A stretch of 64,000 nucleotides of DNA from Caprimulgus europaeus. Lineage: Eukaryota; Chordata; Aves; Caprimulgiformes; Caprimulgidae. The DNA is taken from contig OU015534.1 in the NCBI GenBank assembly GCA_907165065.1, positions 8,625,686-8,689,685 of the forward strand, read 5' to 3'. Every line of letters starts with the position of its first letter. The first letter of the stretch is position 1. Below are positions 57,319 through 64,000 of this stretch, piece by piece. Below the pieces are notes generated by a model. The model was not told where the DNA came from. It did no database searches and worked only from the letters and a program-made list of their open reading frames with translations. The translations under genes were made by a program, and so were the position numbers.

Positions 57319-60042
57319 TGTGCTAACAACGGGAAAGGGCTGATCTTTATTTCACAGAGGGAGAAAGGGGGAGAAACTAAACTACAGATTTGTCATAGCT
57401 AAATAGGAGCATTTATCTGAGCTGCCCAGGTTGGAGGCTCCATGCTCACTTTGCAGTCAGTGCAAGGAGGCTGGAAGCTGCAGAAGGGTGCCTGATCCTC
57501 CTAACACCTGCTTTGCCCTCTGGAGGTGGTTGGCTCATTACTTAAATACTTAAAGCCAGGTGGGATGAATCCTGGATGAAAGCCAGGGTACAAGAAAGCA
57601 GTTAGGTGCCTGAGTCCTCCTTTTTTATCTAAATCCCATGGATTCAAAAAGGACAGAGGTTTTTTTAGTATCTTCTTGGATGTGTTCCTGCCTAATCTCT
57701 TTCCTGCAGCCTCAGAACTTCCTTTGTCAGACATCGCTGCCCTGTATTTTTCTAGGGAGCCAGAGAAACTCTCCATTCCTCTGCCTGAGGCTATAAGTGA
57801 CCTTTTTTCCCATGTAACATTTGTTGCTAGTGCTGGCAAAGGGGCTCTTACATCAGTTTGGCTCAGTGCTGTTTGACTACTGGGACTCATGTACAAACCT
57901 TGCCATTGTCAGCACACTAAAGATATCCAAGGCTTCTACCTGTGAAAGTCAAGCTGAACGGGAGACAATTGTTCTCCTTTGAGTTTAGGACCTGAGGCAC
58001 GGTGCTTGACCCAGATATGGTTATGGGTTGCTCAGTCATGCAGTGAAACTTCTTTGCTTTTGTTTAGGGAAAAGAGTTGTGCTTTTCAGTAGTCACCTCA
58101 GGTTGGTCAATGCTGTACTGGCACTCCTGCAGCTCCTACCTGCTGCAGAAGTAGCATCCCTACTGAGACTGTCACTGTTTCATTTTGTCTGTTTGTTATA
58201 TCTTGCTGAACTTGGTGATGCTTTGGATTTTCCAAGGACAGGTTCTTCCTCTCTGTCCTTAATAATTAGGAATCTGTTTGGAATGGATGCTTATTTTGTC
58301 TCTCTTCTGTACTGTTTGCATCCCGCATTTATTGAGCTTCAGTTAGATTCTCCCTCCATCCACAGATAGGAGAGTGAAATCTCCCCTCTAGAAACCTTGA
58401 CCTTGTCTTTATAAAGAGATCTTGCATTACCCTGAACGAGGCTGTCCAAAACCCAGGCTATTTCTCTGCTTTCCTTTTGTTAAGAACTTGTTTGGTTTTT
58501 TTTTCCCTCCTTCATGCAGAAGCAAATAGTTTTATTTTCTCATCTTGTTTATTTTTTCCTCTTTGCTTATCTGAAACTGGAGTGGAAGAGTCATAAGCAG
58601 TGTAAAGAAAATGACAGACTGCTCTGTGTCACTAACTCTGCAGAACAGGTCACTGGTCAGAGACATTAGCCTCTTACTGCCTATGTTCAGTGTTTCATAT
58701 TTTTTATTTGTCTTTACTGTTATTTATCTGATGTAGAGACATGCATTTTTTTGACAATTACAAGCCAATAACTCCACATTTGTCAGAGAAAATGAGATAA
58801 TCATCATGTGGCCTGGTATTACTGGAAGGGCAGATTAGATTTGCTCAAAAATGGTGGCATTTTATGGTTACTTTTATGCTCTGTAAATAGAGGAAGAGAC
58901 AGATTGAAGAGATTACTTTACAAAAAAATTCCATTTCAAGTCACTGGGGAAGCAGGTAACCTTCAGATCTGAGCTTTACATAAGAATGCACTGGAAGAGA
59001 GAGGACTGCTATTAACACAGCCAGCTTCTTTCAAAAAATAGACTGCTGCTCTACACCAGCCTTCCTCTCTGCCTGTTCTCTCCCTTTCACCCACCTTGTC
59101 CCCTGGCAGTGCCATTAGAGACGAGCCAGTGACTCAGGGCCATTCCTTAGCTGAGACAAGTAGTCATAGTTCCACTGGCTTCAGTGGAGCGGTAACAATT
59201 TCTGCTGGCTGAAGGATAGTCTCTCATGGTTTGAACTTGACCTAGTGGGGTTTTTTTCTACAGTACTGGGATTTTTGGTTAGTTCTCCCTAGTGACAGAG
59301 CTTGCTTGTAAAGTTTTCACCTGTATCTAAAGTTTGAGGCTGTTCATGACCAGGGTATTAATTTTCTTCAGAACGGTTCTGAATCAAAAGTTGGATAAAC
59401 TGGTTTGGATAGACAGTAACTCAGGCTTCTGATAGAAAATCTATGGATGCTTTAAAACAACCAAACAAAAAACCAAGCAGTCTAGTTTTCAGAATGTGAG
59501 AGGGAATGGCTGGGGAAGGATCTCTTACTGTGTACCATGTGTTTTTCTTTTTCCATAGGTATGCTGTAGTGGATTATTCTGTAGTGAATATTGCTGGACA
59601 CAAAGCAGGAGGCTAGATGAACCTTTGATTTGATGACACATGATCTGGATAAGACAGATTTCCATTATCTTGTTTATGCTTAGATTGTGGAAGAATTGAA
59701 ATATTCTACTAGTGTTATGACAACATTTGAGGAAGTCTAGTGTTTTTATGCAGAGCATAACCCAGTGCATATCTTTAGTGAAGAACCAGAACCATCACTG
59801 GAAAAGTGCTCTGACAATATTGATTGCTTCCATGCAAAAAAACCCCCAAGTTTCCTTGTGACTATTTGTATATGTTACGGTGTCAGTTGAGTAAAAATAG
59901 GAACTTCTGGGTGCTTGTTAATCCAAACATCAAAACTACATCTATCTTTGCACTTGAGCTGGCCACCTGTGTGGAACTATTTCAAGAGTAATAAATGAAA
60001 TCAGGTTATTGGTTATTGTCTATTATACTTACTTGTACCCAT
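57319..60042. other. Unique non-coding DNA, no gene seen
   Basis: The minus-strand open frame at 57501-57896 (131 codons) and the plus-strand open frame at 58028-58369 (113 codons, Leu-rich) have no domain I recognise and no supporting context. Poly-T runs occur near 58495-58505. No transposon was recognised. Confidence 0.5.
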
Positions 60043-60086
60043 AACAAAAAAAAACCAAACAAACAAAAAACAAAACAAAACAAACA
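60043..60086. repeat. Pure A/C tract, 44 bp
   Basis: Forty-four consecutive bases contain only A and C, mostly AAAAC and AAAC units, similar to the tracts at 45686 and 48249. Confidence 0.85.
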
Positions 60087-61832
60087 GTTGAGACAGTTAG
60101 GGTAAAACAGTTGTGTGTCAAGCCCAGGTGTGTAGCTATATAAATATCCACAAACAATATGTTTATTTTAATAAGAAAGATTTAAAGATTATCTTTTTCA
60201 TCACTGTTTTAATTACCTTTAAATAAAAACTATTTTTATGCCCAGGAGGCACAGATGGAACATTTGCTTTTCCAAATACTTCAGGTAATTGCTCATGTTC
60301 CCTGGAGTTGTCATATTTAACTTATTTCTGCTAATCTTTTTAACCTTCTGAAACAAACCACCAGTTTTTTTGACACCAATCATCTACCTGGTGCAGCAAG
60401 CTATGTGAATTCCCAATCGCAGTTAAGCGATTACCTTATTAGTCGCAGAAACTTCAAGTAGTAAGATACTCTGCTGTACTGGCTAGTCTGGAAGTACACA
60501 GAGGAATCACAGATCTATTGAAGTCAACGGCAGAATTATCTTCTTGTCCACAAACTCATTACTGGGGAGAAATACTACTGAGGCTTGAGAATGTAAACAG
60601 GCAAGACTGGTGCTAAACAAGAGAAAGGCAACTGAAAGATTGAAGCAGGCTATCGTTTGGGCTGTGATGGAGCTCTGGGGCCAAAGACCTGTTGAAACCT
60701 ACACCAGCTCGATAACCCAGTTAGGAGGAATTAGTTTTTCATCACAGTCCTTTGGACTCTTTTGCCAAGGTTGTCTCACTTGAGCAACAGGAGATAACAG
60801 GGCACCCAGGCACCATCACAAACAAAGAAAAGGGTTATCTGTGCCTCCATATGCAAACCATCCCACTGTAGAGTTTGCTGTCCAAATATGAGATAAATAG
60901 TGGATCTCGTGAGAAATCAGGTATTTATTTCTGGATTACTCTTTTCTACTGTTACAGCATTTTTTTCACATAATTCCCTGGTGCAGCTATTGTTGTGGTA
61001 GATAACTTCTTATAGGGTTTGCACTGCTATAACTCGGTGATCTGTTTGGTTGCTAAGTGAAAAATAGCCTTTTTTTTTTAAATAGAGGAAACTTGACTTT
61101 GTGTAAGCTTTACACACAAATACAGCAACTGCTGTAGCTTATGTCTGCTGTCGAGCTTGTCAAACCTGGCAGTGTCCTGTTGAGAGGCCTCCTAGTGTCA
61201 AGTGCACTCTTTTTCTCAATCTGAAAAAGAATTTAGATTTGTAATGAATATTCATACAATAAAGACATGAGTGATCCACAGACAAAACAAAGGGTCTTGT
61301 CCTCATGAAAGTAGTACTGTGAGAATTAATATGAAGGGAATCCTATATCGCACAATTCAGAGTCTTATCTCATCACAGGAGCCAACGGGTGCACTTCTGC
61401 CCAAATTGATGGAGTGGCTTTCATTTACCCCAACAGTGAATTTGTTACCTACCCAGCCAGACCTAATACTTTTTGACGTGAATAGATGAGAGGATCAGTC
61501 CATTAATGCAGAAGATTAAGTAGCTATTTGGTGAGTTTTTGCCATCTTTGACATTTCAGAATGGAGCTTAATGATGCAGCAGTTTAGCATAAACAATCTG
61601 ACTGCATGGGGTAATTTCTTTTTCTGTCTTTCTGCTACCTTCTCCAGGCTTGGCATTCTCAGTGTGTATGTGACTTGGGACAGTAGAATCCCTTTTTAAG
61701 TGCACCTACAGGCTCTGCCACAGCTGTTAAGCTTTCTTTGTGAAGCAGGAGTTCTACAAGGGCACAGGTTAGTCAGTTTTTCAGAGCTTAAAATAATCTC
61801 GTTTCCCTGGTTCCTCAGAAGATGTTGTGTTT
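60087..61832. other. Unique non-coding DNA, no gene seen
   Basis: No gene or transposon was recognised. Open frames are all below 75 codons. Confidence 0.55.
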
Positions 61833-61859
61833 AAAAAAAAAAAAAATAAAATAAAAAAA
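61833..61859. repeat. A-rich tract
   Basis: Twenty-seven bases of A interrupted by two T. No retroposed gene or SINE body was found directly upstream, so it is not called a poly(A) tail. Confidence 0.8.
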
Positions 61860-62452
61860 TTGCACACTTTAATAGAAATACTTTTCCTTCATTAAATTAA
61901 ATCTCTAAAGCCCAATAGCATTTTCAGTGCTTATATGAAAATGCCAGTGGGGATTTGAGATTAAAAGCGGTATTTTTGTACAAGTCAATGAAGATCTCAA
62001 TAGGAGAGAACACTCTTCAAATATAAATTCCTCCAGTATCGAGAAAGACAGATTTTTCTACTTAGGTCCTTGATAATACTTCTCCCAGCCTTGTTATGAA
62101 ATTCTGTTTTCACATATCTGATATAAGGCTGTTACACATTAGCTCTCCATTTAATGAAAACTTATTGATGGTACCTTTTTTTATTGTAGTGATATGCCAA
62201 GCTACTCAGATTTAATTCATGTTTAACAGTAAACATGAGGTGCTGTAAACCATCTGTATGCAACTTTGGTTCTCTTTTTCTATCAAAAAAAGGGATTAAA
62301 TTATATATTAAAAAATAGAGGTAAAATTTATCAACTGTTGATTTATATTGGTATAATCTGGACATACATTGCTATGAAAGGCCACTACACATGTGTGACC
62401 CACAGCAAAAGGACTAGGAAAGGAATATATTAGAAATCAATTTATCAAAAAA
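61860..62452. other. AT-rich non-coding DNA, no gene seen
   Basis: AT-rich sequence without an open frame or recognisable repeat. Confidence 0.55.
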
Positions 62453-62490
62453 TGGGGGGTTTTGTGTTTTGTTTTTTGGTTTGTTTGTTT
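62453..62490 (+). repeat. Pure G/T tract, 38 bp
   Basis: A TGGGGGG start is followed by TTTG and GTTT units with no A or C for 38 bases. It belongs to the same compositional class as 37643 and 51567. Confidence 0.85.
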
Positions 62491-62528
62491 ATTTTCTCCC
62501 TCTTCTCATGTCTTCTATCCATTCAAGC

Positions 62529-62543
62529 AAAAAAAAAAAAAAA
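62529..62543. repeat. Poly-A run
   Basis: An uninterrupted run of about 15 A, 38 bp after the G/T tract, with no retroposon body beside it. Confidence 0.85.
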
Positions 62544-64000
62544 CCTAATAACCTGAGGTCTGCATTTTTGTAGATAAAACATTGAGTGATCAAGGTGCAG
62601 ATTTTGGGAAAGTGCTTTCCAAATTGGTAGCTAGTGAAGAGAAGAAACAGACGTAACTTGTTTTTAGTAATAAATGCATGTAGATGTAAAGTAGTTTTCC
62701 ATTCAAGGATCTCAAAGCAATGTATAGAACCAGGTAATCATTACTAATGTTATTAAAAAGGAAGAAAATCAAGAGTTGTGAAAATAGATGTCCAAAAATT
62801 AGTGGGGATACATATACTTCCTATGCCAATTCTTAAGGTATCCGATCTGCTGCTTACAAGAATTATCAGCCCTTCAGTAGTCATCTGTGCTCCTAGGAAA
62901 AAAAGCAAAGAATAAGATTTAGAAAAACAGCCAACTCAAGTAGTGTGCTGAAGAACAGACCTTGAATTCTGTCCATATCTTAAATTCACTTATTTTGTCA
63001 GCGCTGAGAAGGTGCTCTCATGCTGAAATCTCTCCTAGAGTTAGAAGGGCAAGTCAAGGATGACTGGGAAAGTGAAATAACATTTTGACACAATCCCTGT
63101 AATTTCAGGTTTTCCAAACTCTGTTTTAAATTTGGCCTTCAGAGGGGGCACATCCTCTGACTTTGGAGATGGGAAGAGGCTCTTATTTCTCCATGCTGAA
63201 GCTACTTTTCTTTGCCATCCAAGTCAATATTCACTGGGTTGAGCAAGAGCCATCATGATCCCGTAGTCTAGTGTTCAGAGTGTCAATGTGGAAGGAGGGA
63301 AAAGGGGATTCTGGTTCATGTGCTATTTAATGCTATATGCTTATACATAAAAAAAAATAATCCTGTAATATAATGTATTTAGGGTACTCCTTGAAGTGCA
63401 AATGTAGTTTCAGATGCCTTCAGGCTGAGAAGGGGTTTTGCCTGGGGACTTCCTACATGCTGGATAAGTCTACTGAGCCTGTAAGTATCAGGGATTGTTG
63501 TCACTGCTCTTTTACCACTGTGGTTCTGTTGTACTCTTCCATTAGGTACAATTTGGAAACACCTACTAAAACAGAGGTATGTGGATTTCTGGGTACTTTG
63601 AAAAGGGGGAACTCTAGTTGCCTATGGATACTGATGTCTCCTGAACTAGGTGACAGCTGAATGCAGTTTTTGAAGATCTAAACTATGGACTTACAAGGGA
63701 TTTAGGTTACTTTAGTTGCTAAATCTGTTTGTGGATTTATTCTTGAGTGTCTTTTGAAAGGTTACTCATAAGTTCAGTGGAAGAGCAATGAAAAGAACAC
63801 AAGATTTTTGACTTCTGTCCTCATATTCAGACAATGCTACATCATGTGTTTGATAGAGGACAATGACCTTCAAAAAGTTTTCCATCATTTTAGAAGCTTT
63901 CTCAAAACTAGGACTGTGGTCTAGGCTCAGCTTTGACAACTTCTGAAAAAAAATCTCTTCAGGGTTCAGTTCTAAATGTCACCAGTGTGGACATGTCTGG
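62544..64000. other. Unique non-coding DNA, no supported gene
   Basis: A possible exon-like stretch ends in CCTGTAAGTATC at about 63478-63489, a good splice-donor match, but the upstream acceptor is poor and the peptide is unrecognised, so no gene is called. No transposon was recognised. Confidence 0.5.

Noticed and set aside
58028-58369. 113-codon Leu-rich plus-strand frame
   Set aside because: It looks hydrophobic but matches nothing I know, and has no flanking exon signals that would support it.
61833-62543. A-rich runs as poly(A) tails of processed pseudogenes or SINEs
   Set aside because: No cDNA-like or tRNA-derived body precedes them, and no flanking target duplications were seen.
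63382-63480. Possible exon ending at a good donor (CCT then GTAAGTATC)
   Set aside because: The preceding acceptor lacks a pyrimidine tract and the peptide is not recognised. A single donor match is expected by chance at this scale.
1-64000. CRISPR arrays, operons, integrases or other prokaryotic mobile systems
   Set aside because: The window is vertebrate nuclear DNA. No regularly spaced repeats, dense coding or prokaryotic genes are present.

Overview
The window reads as non-coding nuclear DNA from a bird. The evidence is six pieces of CR1 LINEs, the main avian non-LTR retrotransposon, and two copies of an avian ERV-L type long terminal repeat. The LTR consensus I recall (starting TGTCCTGGTTTTGGCTG) is abundant in neoavian genomes, so a non-galliform bird is likely. 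The species cannot be named from this sequence. Base composition is AT-leaning, CpG is sparse, there is no CpG island, and I found no tRNA, rRNA or bacterial-type gene organisation.

Layout. Positions 1-6116 are unique non-coding DNA with one perfect 16-bp palindrome. A complete solo LTR lies at 6117-6734. Positions 6735-31841 are unique sequence with a TA-rich microsatellite, two short local duplications (27 bp near 14.2 kb, 28-bp period near 18.4 kb) and a 9-bp-stem hairpin at 22.76 kb. A second LTR of the same family, cut off in its promoter region, lies at 31842-32154 and ends in a 19-bp-period tandem duplication. From 35 kb onward CR1 debris appears: tags at 35.0, 40.0 and 47.0 kb, a 0.5-kb piece at 48.5 kb, a 0.3-kb piece at 50.7 kb and a 1.9-kb piece at 55.4-57.3 kb. 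All are on the minus strand. The same half carries several long tracts made only of G/T or only of A/C, and a nested inverted repeat with AP-1 and MAF-like motifs at 43.6 kb. After 57.3 kb the sequence is again unique and non-coding.

No host protein-coding gene or exon could be supported. The only recognisable protein-coding matter is decayed CR1 ORF2 (reverse transcriptase and C-terminal region). The window is either intergenic or lies inside a long intron. There is no gene set that works together and I see no convincing new system. The observations most worth a second look are the nested palindrome at 43.6 kb, the recurring GT/AC strand-asymmetric tracts, and a few blocks rich in transcription-factor motifs that could be conserved enhancers.
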